Of a stretch of DNA of 64,000 nucleotides, positions 53,368 through 61,783 are shown one piece after another (position 1 is the first letter of the stretch; each line of letters opens with the position of its first letter). Origin of the DNA: Lutibacter oceani. Its GTDB lineage: Bacteria > Bacteroidota > Bacteroidia > Flavobacteriales > Flavobacteriaceae. The stretch is taken from positions 248,001-312,000 of the forward strand of contig NZ_QTTQ01000011.1 in assembly GCF_003384935.1 (NCBI RefSeq). The letters are read 5' to 3'. A program made the translations under genes and the position numbers. The notes beneath the pieces were generated by a model. It made no database searches, was not told the DNA's origin, and saw only the letters and a program-made list of their open reading frames with translations.

Positions 53368-53983
53368 AGATTTTTCGAAACTTAAAATAACGGTTCAAAA
53401 AGAGAAAGACAGCTACTTTGAACATGAAGATTTTATTGCAGGTGTTGCACCAAATCTTAGAGGAATAAATTCAACTATGTATTTACAAACACCATTAGAA
53501 ACTAAAATTTCTTCTGATTCTTTTACTAAAGAGAATATAACTCCAGAAATTGAATTATCTATTTTTTTAAATGAATCTCTAAGAGCTATTGAAAAAGGGT
53601 TTGAAGCTAAATTTACTATTGACACCATTGTTTCAGAATTATCTTTTGAAACAAAAATTGGAGAGAATCATTTTGATGAAATCGCAAAAATGCGTGCAGC
53701 AAGAATGCTTTGGGCAAAACTAATTAAACAGTTCAACCCTAAAAACCAACGTTCATTTGCTTTAAAAATTAATGCTATAATAACAACTTCTTTTAATGCT
53801 TTACCAGCCATTTTAGGAGGTTGTCAACAAATAACTTCAAAAGACACAGAGCATTTAATTTTTATTGAAGAAACAGGAATTACAAAAACAATTGACCCCT
53901 GGGCAGGAGCTACCTATCTTGAAAAAAGGACGGAAGAAATTACAGATAAATCATGGTTGTTATTTAAAAAGAATAGTATCTAA
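53357..53983 (+). pseudogene. shortened methylmalonyl-CoA mutase large-subunit gene (mutB remnant)
   Basis: An intact 208-residue frame, where MutB is normally about 700. Recognisable MutB pieces are joined with gaps: FIAGVAPNLRGINSTMYLQTP (N-terminal substrate region), EIAKMRAARMLWAKLIKQFNPKN (mid barrel), LGGCQQITS and TKTIDPWAGATYLEKRTEEI. Missing are most of the barrel between the first two pieces, the TSGWSLTEQDP region, and the whole cobalamin-binding C-terminus. All losses keep the reading frame, and the ATG still overlaps mutA. No further mutB sequence is visible in 53984-54150. It is either a decaying gene with in-frame deletions or a retained short protein; it cannot act as a mutase. 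Confidence 0.72.
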
Positions 53984-54150
53984 TTTAGAATTAATTACAA
54001 ACTTTCTTTTAAAAAAACCTTTCTCCATATTTATATATAAGTGGTAATAAATATTATTATTTTTTATAATAGAAGATAATTTTATCCTAAAAATTCTTAT
54101 TTTAGAAGCTGCTTTAATAATTCAACTTTTAAATTAAAAAACACATCAGA

Positions 54151-55356
54151 ATGTCAGCAAATTATTTCAAAAATTACCCAAACAAAGAAGGCTTTTTTAA
54201 CGAATATGGAGGTGCTTTTATTCCACCTCAACTTGAAGAAGAAATGAAAAAAATTAATGATGCTTATTTTTCAATAAGTAAATCTCATAAATTCATTTCG
54301 GAACTAAGAAATATTCGTAAACATTTTCAAGGCAGACCAACTCCAGTATACCATTGTCACCGATTATCTCAAAAATATGGCGGACAAATTTATTTGAAAA
54401 GAGAAGATTTAAACCATACTGGTGCACATAAGTTAAACCATTGTATGGGTGAAGCTTTACTTGCAAAATATATGGGTAAAAAGAAATTAATTGCCGAAAC
54501 AGGTGCCGGGCAACATGGAGTTGCTTTAGCTACTGCTGCTGCTTATTTTGGATTGGAGTGCGAAATTCATATGGGTGAAGTTGATATAGCAAAAGAATTT
54601 CCAAATGTACAACGCATGAAAATTCTTGGAGCAACAGTTGTTCCTGCAACTCACGGATTAAAAACTTTAAAGGAAGCTGTTGATAGTGCTTTTGGCGCAT
54701 ATCTGGAAGATCCAATTACTTCAATTTATTGTATAGGATCCGTTGTTGGTCCGCACCCATTTCCTATGATGGTTCGTGATTTTCAACGTATAGTTGGCAT
54801 TGAAGCTAAAGATCAATTTTTTGATATGACAGGTGAATTACCCGACAATGTAGTTGCTTGTGTTGGTGGCGGAAGTAATGCAATGGGAATTTTTTCAGCA
54901 TTTTTAGATGATGAAGAGTGTAAATTATATGGCGTTGAACCTGCTGGAAAATCACTTGAAAAATTAGGTGACCATGCTGCTACAATGACTTTAGGAAGGC
55001 CTGGAATTATTCACGGCTTTAAATGCTATACTTTACAGGATGAAAAAGGCGAACCTGCCCCTGTACATTCTATTGCAAGTGGATTGGATTACCCTGGTGT
55101 TGGTCCAGAACACAGTATGTTAAAAGATTTGAACAAAGTAACTTATGAAAGTATTACAGATAAAGAATGTATTGATGCCTTTTTTGAATTAAGTAGACAA
55201 GAAGGTATTATTCCTGCTTTAGAAAGTGCACATGCTGTTGCTTATGCTTTTAAATTAGCAAAAGAAAATCCTCGACAATCAATATTGGTTAATTTAAGTG
55301 GTCGTGGAGATAAAGATTTGGATTACGTGGTTGATAATTTTGGACTGCCAGAATAA
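54151..55356 (+). CDS. trpB: stand-alone second tryptophan synthase beta-like protein
   Basis: A 401-residue TrpB homologue of TrpB1 type with catalytic residues kept: PLP lysine in [15 protein letters not shown] near 92, [31 protein letters not shown] and [13 protein letters not shown]. It differs clearly from the operon copy at 38475 (for example HKLNHCMG against HKVNNTIG) and is not a recent duplicate. No trpA neighbour is present. It may salvage free indole or make Trp-like amino acids on its own. The 167 bases before it hold no gene. Confidence 0.88.
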   Translation: MSANYFKNYPNKEGFFNEYGGAFIPPQLEEEMKKINDAYFSISKSHKFISELRNIRKHFQGRPTPVYHCHRLSQKYGGQIYLKREDLNHTGAHKLNHCMGEALLAKYMGKKKLIAETGAGQHGVALATAAAYFGLECEIHMGEVDIAKEFPNVQRMKILGATVVPATHGLKTLKEAVDSAFGAYLEDPITSIYCIGSVVGPHPFPMMVRDFQRIVGIEAKDQFFDMTGELPDNVVACVGGGSNAMGIFSAFLDDEECKLYGVEPAGKSLEKLGDHAATMTLGRPGIIHGFKCYTLQDEKGEPAPVHSIASGLDYPGVGPEHSMLKDLNKVTYESITDKECIDAFFELSRQEGIIPALESAHAVAYAFKLAKENPRQSILVNLSGRGDKDLDYVVDNFGLPE

Positions 55357-55376
55357 AATATTAATTATTACCTATT

Positions 55377-55445
55377 AGGTTGAGCTTGTCTAAATATTTT
55401 TGTTTACTGATAAGTAATATCAGTTTCGACAAGCTCAACTTGACA
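55377..55445. repeat. inverted repeat between trpB2 and the GH5 gene
   Basis: GTTGAGCTTGTC (55379-55390) and GACAAGCTCAAC (55428-55439) are exact complements 37 bases apart, each inside a longer related unit (AGGTTGAGCTTGTCTAAA; TTTCGACAAGCTCAACTTGA). It lies between two convergent genes and is a further type of dispersed repeat. It might also act as a two-way terminator. Confidence 0.7.
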
Positions 55446-55475
55446 TAATAAATTTAAAAGACTTTTTTGGGCAGC

Positions 55476-56531
55476 TTATTTTTTATGATAAGCTTGTAAT
55501 GCATTTTTAAAATATACACCTTGACGAGATGGTGTAAAATCCCAATCATTAAATAACATTGGAGACCAGTTAGGATCAAACACCCAAACAGTATAAGAAA
55601 TTCCACATTCATCAGCATATTTTGTAATTGCATCACCGTAAGATTCATCACTTATTACTGGTATATGTGCACCCTCATCATCAGGCCCACAAAAGCCCAT
55701 TTCAGATAAAATTAAAGGGTACTTTTCAGCAGCAAACCCCCAATCATTTGTCCATTTTGACTCCCAAGGTTTGTCTCTTTTTTGTGGATAAGGATGACTT
55801 ACATATCCTATCCCTTCAGCTACAATTGGATTATCTTTAAGCGGCGATAAATCATACCCCCAATTAAAACCAGCTACTAACGGTATTGTTTCACATCCAT
55901 TTTCTCTAATCACAGCTATCAATTTTTCCATTAAAACTTTCCATTCATCCCAAGTACAAGTTCCTAATGTTCCGTTATAAGTTGTTGGCTCATTAAACAA
56001 TTCAAAAAATGCTAAAGTTGTATTGTCTTTATACCTAACAGCCATTGTACGCCAAAAGTCTTCAGTTTCCTCTATTGTAGTTTCATACATTGGCATAAAA
56101 TATTTATTTTCTCTTAAATTACCTATACTATGCCAATCCATAATTACATAAATACCAACTTCCGTTGCCCATTTTAAACCATCATCAATTAATTTTAAAT
56201 ATGCTTCTTTACCACGTTCTCTCCAAGCTTTTGGATGTACAGGAAACCGTGTAATTGTTGCACCCCAATTTTTCATTTCTTGAAAATATTCTAAATTCCA
56301 ATGACCATCTTTTTCTAATTTATCAGGATCACTCGTATCTAAACCTCTAAAAACAATTGGAGTTCCTTCAGCTGTTATAAATGAATTTCCTTTTACACTA
56401 ATTTTAGCTAAAACCGGTGTCTCAACCACTTGTTTTACCTCCATTATTTCTTTCTTTTCCTGCTTATTACCACATGATATAAGTACTAGAAATAAGGCTA
56501 AAGTTATTTGAGCTATTATTATTTTTTTCAT
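55476..56531 (-). CDS. GH5-family glycoside hydrolase lipoprotein
   Basis: A 351-residue protein with a lipoprotein signal (FLVLISC, Cys 20). GH5 features: FRGLDTSDPDKL, TRFPVHPKAWRERG, VIMDWHSIGN, LAFFELFNEPTT with the acid/base Glu near 180, GIGYVSHPYPQ, and ILSEMGFCG with the nucleophile Glu near 275. It is probably a surface or periplasmic beta-glucanase, mannanase or cellulase; the exact bond cannot be told. No SusCD pair flanks it. Confidence 0.88.
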   Translation of the reverse strand: MKKIIIAQITLALFLVLISCGNKQEKKEIMEVKQVVETPVLAKISVKGNSFITAEGTPIVFRGLDTSDPDKLEKDGHWNLEYFQEMKNWGATITRFPVHPKAWRERGKEAYLKLIDDGLKWATEVGIYVIMDWHSIGNLRENKYFMPMYETTIEETEDFWRTMAVRYKDNTTLAFFELFNEPTTYNGTLGTCTWDEWKVLMEKLIAVIRENGCETIPLVAGFNWGYDLSPLKDNPIVAEGIGYVSHPYPQKRDKPWESKWTNDWGFAAEKYPLILSEMGFCGPDDEGAHIPVISDESYGDAITKYADECGISYTVWVFDPNWSPMLFNDWDFTPSRQGVYFKNALQAYHKK

Positions 56532-56648
56532 AATTAATATATTTTATAATTATTTTAAAGTATAAAACCTTAACATTCAAAAATACCTCATAAATATTTT
56601 TTCATTCAACATAAAAATTACAAATTATGATACAAAAACATCAATTGA

Positions 56649-57875
56649 TTAGCCAATGTTTTCATTAACACTTAACATTCTTCTTAATGTAACCATAAGA
56701 ATTACAGCTAATAAACCCAAACCTCCCATTAAAAACCAGTTTGTAGCAAAACCAAACCTATCAATAACTTCCATTCCAGTTTTAGCACTAAAAATATGCG
56801 CAAATGAAAAAGCCATAGAATACAATGCCAAATAACGTCCTTCTTTACCTTTAGGTGCTCTATTCATTGCAAAATTATTAGTGAATGGAAATGCCAACAT
56901 TTCTCCAACAGTAATAAATAACATTGAAATTATTAAGATTCCACTCCAAGTTGTTATATTCAAAACAACATAACTTGAAGCTAATAATACTAAACTCCAG
57001 GTTATAATTTTTAACCGGTTAAATAATTTTTTCTCTATATAATGAATTAAAGGCATTTCTAATACAAAAATCAGAAAACCATTAATTGATATTAAAAGTC
57101 CTATTTGAACTTCTGTTAAATTGTGAATTTCTTTATAAAATAAAGGCATTGTTGTAAATAACTGTAAAAACACAAAACCCATTAAAAAAACAACAATTAA
57201 AAACACCCAATAAGGCCTATCTTTATAAACGGAAAGTACCTTTTTATCATTTTCAATAATTGTTTTTAGCTCATCTTTATGATATTCTTTTTGTTTAAGG
57301 ATTAATTTCATTAATAAAATTGCTACTATACAAGTTATACCATCAACCCAAAAAAGTCCTGAATAACTTAATGTTGCAATAATAATTCCTCCTAAAAAAG
57401 GACCAAAAGAAAACCCTAAGTTTATTGCTAAACGGATTAATGTTAATGACCTTGTTTGATTTTCTGGCTTACTATACGCTTTTAATGAAACAAACATTGC
57501 AGGCCTAAAAGAGTCTGCAACCGTCATTGTTAAAAATATACCTATTGCAAATCCATAAAATGTTGAAATATATTGTAGCCCAATAAAAAGGAATCCAGTA
57601 ATTAATAAACTCCAGAACATTACCTTATAATAACCAACTGAATCTGTTAATTTACCACCCAACCAAGAACCCAGTAGTGAGCCAACACCAAAAGCACTCA
57701 TTATCCAGCCTACTTGAGCTAAGGTTAAATTTAAATCTTCAGTTAAATAAAGAGATAAAAATGGTAACACCATTGTTCCTGCTCTATTTATAAATGTAAT
57801 TAGTGCCAGCCACCATATTTCCTTTGAGAGGCCTCTAAATGAATCTTTATAAGAATTTATTACTCTTTTTACCAT
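56649..57875 (-). CDS. MFS transporter, drug-efflux (DHA1/MdtH-like) type
   Basis: A 408-residue protein with 12 predicted membrane helices. The first loop has the MFS motif GSLLGSWLGGKLTDSVGYYKV, and the N-terminus RAGTMVLPFLSLYLTEDLNLT resembles MdtH/YceL-type exporters. A central cytoplasmic loop (KQKEYHKDELKTIIENDKK) splits the two halves. The gene is preceded by a 24-residue leader frame and a terminator hairpin 15 bases before its ATG, which suggests control by leader translation. The cargo is unknown. Confidence 0.88.
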   Translation of the reverse strand: MVKRVINSYKDSFRGLSKEIWWLALITFINRAGTMVLPFLSLYLTEDLNLTLAQVGWIMSAFGVGSLLGSWLGGKLTDSVGYYKVMFWSLLITGFLFIGLQYISTFYGFAIGIFLTMTVADSFRPAMFVSLKAYSKPENQTRSLTLIRLAINLGFSFGPFLGGIIIATLSYSGLFWVDGITCIVAILLMKLILKQKEYHKDELKTIIENDKKVLSVYKDRPYWVFLIVVFLMGFVFLQLFTTMPLFYKEIHNLTEVQIGLLISINGFLIFVLEMPLIHYIEKKLFNRLKIITWSLVLLASSYVVLNITTWSGILIISMLFITVGEMLAFPFTNNFAMNRAPKGKEGRYLALYSMAFSFAHIFSAKTGMEVIDRFGFATNWFLMGGLGLLAVILMVTLRRMLSVNENIG

Positions 57876-57889
57876 TATTTTAAACTAAA

Positions 57890-57912
57890 AAACCCAGCTT
57901 ATAGCTGGGTTT
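57890..57912 (-). terminator. probable attenuator terminator before the MFS gene
   Basis: On the minus strand ACCCAGCT/AGCTGGGT (57910-57903 and 57899-57892), a stem of 8 or more base pairs with a 3-base loop, then TTTTTT. It lies between the leader peptide and the transporter start, with no minus-strand gene upstream that it could serve. The leader end carries another GCTGGG (57967-57962) that can pair with the first arm, giving an alternative antiterminator. Confidence 0.75.
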
Positions 57913-57944
57913 AAAATGAATTGATATTATTTATTTCTGAATAA

Positions 57945-58019
57945 TTATAACACATACATACCCCAGCAGTTTTTAATAAACCCCTTTATTTCGGTATAAA
58001 ATTTTGTACACGTATTCAT
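57945..58019 (-). CDS. short leader peptide upstream of the MFS transporter
   Basis: A 24-residue frame starting MNTCTKFYTEIK and ending NCWGMYVL, followed by stop, terminator (57890-57912) and the transporter gene. A -7 box TAGATTTG lies at 58048-58041 and another candidate, TATTTTTG, at 58056-58049. Its codons for Cys-Trp-Gly contain GCTGGG, which pairs with the terminator's first arm. This is the layout of translation-controlled attenuation, as in antibiotic-inducible genes. The trigger is unknown. Confidence 0.65.
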   Translation of the reverse strand: MNTCTKFYTEIKGFIKNCWGMYVL

Positions 58020-58124
58020 ATTTTATTTTCTATTATTTTTCAAATCTACAAAAATAATTCAATTATAATCACTTTTAAATTCAACTAACCTATTTTTGTA
58101 ATTTAATTACCAAATTGAATACTA

Positions 58125-58736
58125 ATGAAAAAACCACTTTTTATACTTTTTTTTATAAGCCTTTTTTTAAGTTGTTCAGATAAAAAAACTTCATATGAAG
58201 ATGAAATAAAACTTTTTCAATATGAGTTAAATACACAATACGCAAACGCTGAAGAATCTCCTTTAACTGAAGAAGATTTAAAAACATTTAAAGCTTTAGA
58301 TTTTTTTGAAATAAATGAAAACTACAAAGTTACAGCTGAGTTTGAATTAACACCAAACACACCAATTTTTGAAATGCCAACCACTACAGAGCGTCTACCC
58401 TTATACAGAAAATATGGTATAGCGAAATTTAACTTAAATGGAAAAAATTTAGAATTAAGCTTATATCAAAATCAAAATTTAATGAACTCTTTAGAGTATA
58501 AAAATTATTTATTCTTACCATTTAATGATGCTTCAAACAGCAAAACCACTTATGGTGGAGGACGCTTTATTGATTTAGAAATTCCCAAAAAAGGAAGCAA
58601 AACAATTATTATAGATTTTAATAAAGCTTACAATCCATATTGCGCATACAATCACAAATTTTCTTGTCCAATTCCTCCTGCTGAAAACAATTTACCAATT
58701 GATATTCCTGTAGGAGTTAAAAATTATAACAAATAA
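58125..58736 (+). CDS. DUF1684 family lipoprotein
   Basis: A 203-residue protein with a lipoprotein signal (SLFLSC, Cys 17). The C-terminal part has the DUF1684 blocks YLFLPFNDASNSKTTYGGGR, then FIDLEIPKKGSKTIIIDFN and AYNPYCAYNHKFSCPIPPAE. The family is common in Bacteroidota and Actinobacteria, with no known activity. It stands alone and is divergent from the MFS leader. Confidence 0.88.
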   Translation: MKKPLFILFFISLFLSCSDKKTSYEDEIKLFQYELNTQYANAEESPLTEEDLKTFKALDFFEINENYKVTAEFELTPNTPIFEMPTTTERLPLYRKYGIAKFNLNGKNLELSLYQNQNLMNSLEYKNYLFLPFNDASNSKTTYGGGRFIDLEIPKKGSKTIIIDFNKAYNPYCAYNHKFSCPIPPAENNLPIDIPVGVKNYNK

Positions 58737-58741
58737 TATTA

Positions 58742-58783
58742 AAAAAAAGCGCATTTAAATTATATTAAATGCGCTTTTTAAAC
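58742..58783. terminator. bidirectional terminator between the DUF1684 gene and amtB
   Basis: Arms 58744-58758 and 58765-58779 (core AAAGCGCATTTAA/TTAAATGCGCTTT), 15 base pairs with a 6-base loop. A-run left and T-run right, so it can serve both convergent genes. Confidence 0.85.
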
Positions 58784-58827
58784 TTATTTATATATAGCTT
58801 TCTTTAGTAAACTAAACTAATAAACTA

Positions 58828-60069
58828 TTAATGTTGATTTAAACGGAAATCTGGATAAGCATCCATACCGTGTTCATGGATATCTAAACCTTCTTGTTCT
58901 TCTTCTGAAGAAACACGAATACCAACGGTACTTTTTAAAGTTTTTATAATTACATAAGCTGAAATTAAGCAAGTTACTCCAATTGAAACTACTCCAATTG
59001 CTTGGTAACCTAATTGCGCCCATCCTGCTAAATCTCCAAATATACCAACCGCTAAAGTTCCCCAAACACCACAAATTAAATGTACAGCAATTGCACCTAC
59101 AGGATCATCTAATTTTAATTTATCAATTAATGCAACACCTAATACAATTAAAGCTCCTGCTATAAATCCAATTACAATTGAGTCCGTTACATTCATTACA
59201 TCAGCACCAGCAGTTATACCTACTAACCCTCCTAAAACACCATTTAAAAACATAGATAAATCGTATTGTTTGTATTTAAAAAGTGAAACTAAAAAAGCAG
59301 ACATTCCTCCTGAAGCAGCAGCAATACAAGTAGTTACTAAAACTAAAGAAGTAGCACCTGGATCTGCGGAAAGTACTGATCCTCCATTAAATCCAAACCA
59401 ACCTAACCATAAAATAAAAACACCTGCTGTTGCAAATGGCATATTATGACCAGGAATAGCTCCAATAGATCCATCTTTTTTAAATTTACCAATTCTTGCA
59501 CCTAATAACCAAACTGCAACTAAAGCTGCCCAGCCACCAACTGAATGTACTAATGTAGAACCAGCAAAATCATAAAAACCTAATTCATCTAACCAACCTG
59601 TTCCCCATTTCCAAGAACCTACTATTGGGTAAACCAGACCAACATAAATTATTGTAAAAACCATAAATGCCCCTAGTTTAATTCTTTCAGCAACCGCTCC
59701 AGATACTATTGTAGCTGCTGTAGCTGCAAACATTCCTTGAAACAAAAAATCTGTCCAAAAGGTGTAACCGCCATCAGCATAATCAGCTGTTAAACCATTT
59801 TCAGGTGAACTTAATCCAAATAAATCAATAAAATAATCTGGAATAATACCCGCAATAAATGAACCTGGGTACATTAAATTAAAACCAATTAAGGCATATA
59901 AAATTAATCCAATACAAATAATAAATACGTTTTTAAACAGAATATTAATTGTATTTTTTTGTCTTGTTAATCCAATTTCTAAAAGTGAAAATCCTAAATG
60001 CATTAAAAATACCAAAGCGGTACAAATCATCATCCATACATTATTCACTGTAAATAGTGTTTCTTCCAT
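58828..60069 (-). CDS. amtB: ammonium transporter (first copy)
   Basis: A 413-residue protein with 11 or more helices and the Amt features: MHLGFSLLEIGLTRQKN, FFQ-type pore segment (FLFQGMFAATAATIVSGAVAER), AGSTLVHSVGGWAALVAVWLLG with the first pore His, PGHNMPFATAGVFILWLGWFGFNGGS, and VHLICGVWGTLAVG with the second pore His. It passes NH4+/NH3 across the inner membrane. It lies 20 bases after glnK copy 1 and is surely controlled by it. It differs from copy 2 (61784) over its length, so the duplication is old. Confidence 0.95.
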   Translation of the reverse strand: MEETLFTVNNVWMMICTALVFLMHLGFSLLEIGLTRQKNTINILFKNVFIICIGLILYALIGFNLMYPGSFIAGIIPDYFIDLFGLSSPENGLTADYADGGYTFWTDFLFQGMFAATAATIVSGAVAERIKLGAFMVFTIIYVGLVYPIVGSWKWGTGWLDELGFYDFAGSTLVHSVGGWAALVAVWLLGARIGKFKKDGSIGAIPGHNMPFATAGVFILWLGWFGFNGGSVLSADPGATSLVLVTTCIAAASGGMSAFLVSLFKYKQYDLSMFLNGVLGGLVGITAGADVMNVTDSIVIGFIAGALIVLGVALIDKLKLDDPVGAIAVHLICGVWGTLAVGIFGDLAGWAQLGYQAIGVVSIGVTCLISAYVIIKTLKSTVGIRVSSEEEQEGLDIHEHGMDAYPDFRLNQH

Positions 60070-60089
60070 AATAATAGTTTATTGTCTCT

Positions 60090-60428
60090 TTATTTTAATG
60101 ATTCTGAACCTTTTTCTCTTGTTCTAATTCTATACGCTTCCTGTATATCAGAAACAAATATTTTTCCATCTCCAACTGCTCCCGTGTATGCCGATTTTAA
60201 AAGAACCTCAATTGTTTTCTCTAAAAAAGGATCAGAAACTACGATTGATAAAAATCTTCTTTGTAATTCTGAAGTACTATAACTAACACCACGATATACA
60301 TGACCTTCTTTTTCATTTCCTACCCCAGTTACATCCCAGTAACTAAAAAAATTAACCTCAATTTCATGTAACGCTTCTTTAACTTCATCAAACTTTGATT
60401 TTCTAATTATTGCTTCAATTTTCTTCAT
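60090..60428 (-). CDS. glnK: PII nitrogen regulatory protein (first copy)
   Basis: A 112-residue PII protein. The start MKKIEAIIRKSKFDEVKEAL is typical. The T-loop region reads VTGVGNEKEGHVYRGVSYS, and the C-terminal ATP site has TGAVGDGKIFV and YRIRTREKG. The usual FGRQKGH stretch is altered: the Gln that helps bind 2-oxoglutarate is not in its place. The protein likely gates the AmtB next to it. It is nearly identical in pattern to copy 2. Confidence 0.94.
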   Translation of the reverse strand: MKKIEAIIRKSKFDEVKEALHEIEVNFFSYWDVTGVGNEKEGHVYRGVSYSTSELQRRFLSIVVSDPFLEKTIEVLLKSAYTGAVGDGKIFVSDIQEAYRIRTREKGSESLK

Positions 60429-60459
60429 AATTAAATAGTTTATATAATTGATTTGCTGC

Positions 60460-60545
60460 CAAAAATAAAAAAAATATTTATACCCCCTATTTTTAAAGGG
60501 GATAAAATGTATTTTTTACTATATATGTAATTTTACCCCTATATT
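60460..60545 (-). promoter_or_regulatory. glnK1-amtB1 promoter with two TACCCC sites
   Basis: -7 box TATTTTTG (60467-60460, minus strand). Upstream is a TACCCC...GGGGATA inverted element (60481-60504), and 53 bases further a second TACCCC (60534-60539). The first covers where a -33 box would be and no TTTG is present, which fits an activator. The same layout stands before glnK2. Confidence 0.65.
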
Positions 60546-60595
60546 TTTAATATATATAAATTATATTATTCAATTTACAAAAGTTATTAAAAAAG

Positions 60596-60632
60596 AAAAT
60601 TGCCTAATGACAATAAGTCATTAGACAATTTT
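60596..60632 (-). terminator. terminator after the outer-membrane porin gene
   Basis: Arms 60596-60611 and 60617-60632 (AAAATTGCCTAATGAC with GTCATTAGACAATTTT) pair over 16 positions with one C-A mismatch and a 5-base loop. On the minus strand the distal side is T-rich. It closes the glnK2-amtB2-porin unit and sits between it and the glnK1 promoter. Confidence 0.78.
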
Positions 60633-60714
60633 TAACTAAACCTCAATTATAATATTGTTGTAACTATACCAGTATAATTAACTATTAGAATTAATACTAT
60701 TTATTTTTAAACTT

Positions 60715-61737
60715 TTAAAATGAATAAATTGCAGCTATCAAGAAAGATGATAATTTATCTGTTGCCAAACCATCAGCATCAATATAAGGCATATCATCAC
60801 TCCAAGAATCCAATCTAAATTCTGGCTTTATTGTTAAGTTTTCAACAGTATAACTACCTGTTAAAGTTAGCCCTAAAACACTTTCTTCTGCAGGGTTATC
60901 ATCTCCATATCTACCAAAATACTCACCTCTTAAACCAATTGAGAAAGAGTCTGAAGTTGCTAATTGAGGATACAAAGCAGCTCCATAGAAACCAGAACCA
61001 TCATTATCATTATAAGCAGCATTAATTCCTAAGAAGAAAGAATCAGATACATCAAACCCACCTGTGTAATCAATTTCAAAACCTAAGCCTCCGTTTTTAC
61101 CGCTGTCATAATACAAGTTAAGATATTGACCATAAAATCCTAATTGACCTCCTAGTGCATATTCACCAGTCATAGAAACATCATTAGTATCCCAAGGATT
61201 GGTAATGGCAAGCATTAAGCTAAAATCATCCGACAAAGTAAAATCAGCTTTTATACCCATATGAGAAAAAGGACCACTTGAAAATAAGTAAGAAGTACTG
61301 TAGTTAAAGTTTGCTGCTGGAGCAATAACTTCATACCCTAAGAAGGTGTTGAATCTACCCATTGTAAGCTTTGTACTCTCAGACACGTTGTAGTAAACAT
61401 ATGCTTGATTTATGATACCATCAACAATATCAGAATTAAAAGTAGCGCTAGCACCTCTTGGCCCAGTAACTAAATCAAGAACAGCACCTACTTTTTCATC
61501 TTCGTAAGCAAAAACAATGTTCCCCATACCTAAAGCAAATCCTGTTTTTCCTGCAAAAGCAGTTCCGAAAGATTGCTCTGCATTATCTGCCGCACTTAAA
61601 TTTGATTGAAAATAAGCGTCCACAGAACCACTTATAGTTAATTTTTTCTTCTCTTCTTTATTTTCTTCCTGAGCATTTACTGTAGAAATTGTTAAAACCC
61701 CCACAAATACTAATATAATTTTTTTAATTGTTTTCAT
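60715..61737 (-). CDS. outer-membrane beta-barrel (porin-like) protein
   Basis: A 340-residue protein with a signal peptide (ILVFVGVLTISTVNAQ). It starts KKKLTISGSVDAYFQSNLS and runs as alternating amphipathic strands (FAYEDEKVGAVLDLVTGPRG, AYVYYNVSESTKLTMGRF) to the barrel end LSSFLIAAIYSF. It belongs to the OprB/DcaP-like set of flavobacterial barrels often found near ammonium transporters. It follows amtB2 by 46 bases and may bring nitrogen compounds through the outer membrane (inference). Confidence 0.82.
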   Translation of the reverse strand: MKTIKKIILVFVGVLTISTVNAQEENKEEKKKLTISGSVDAYFQSNLSAADNAEQSFGTAFAGKTGFALGMGNIVFAYEDEKVGAVLDLVTGPRGASATFNSDIVDGIINQAYVYYNVSESTKLTMGRFNTFLGYEVIAPAANFNYSTSYLFSSGPFSHMGIKADFTLSDDFSLMLAITNPWDTNDVSMTGEYALGGQLGFYGQYLNLYYDSGKNGGLGFEIDYTGGFDVSDSFFLGINAAYNDNDGSGFYGAALYPQLATSDSFSIGLRGEYFGRYGDDNPAEESVLGLTLTGSYTVENLTIKPEFRLDSWSDDMPYIDADGLATDKLSSFLIAAIYSF

Positions 61738-61783
61738 TTTTTTTAATTTAATTTATTAATGTTCTTTTTTAATAATTATTTTC

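Noticed and set aside
53865-54047. Continuation of mutB in another frame after 53983
   Set aside because: The overlapping frame has no MutB-like residues, so a simple frameshift does not restore the gene.
54151-55356. The second trpB as an assembly duplicate of the first
   Set aside because: The two proteins differ at many positions including the PLP-lysine block and length; they are separate genes.
58983-59165. Short plus-strand frame inside amtB
   Set aside because: It is Leu/Gln/Ile-rich and antisense to conserved Amt helices; a shadow frame.
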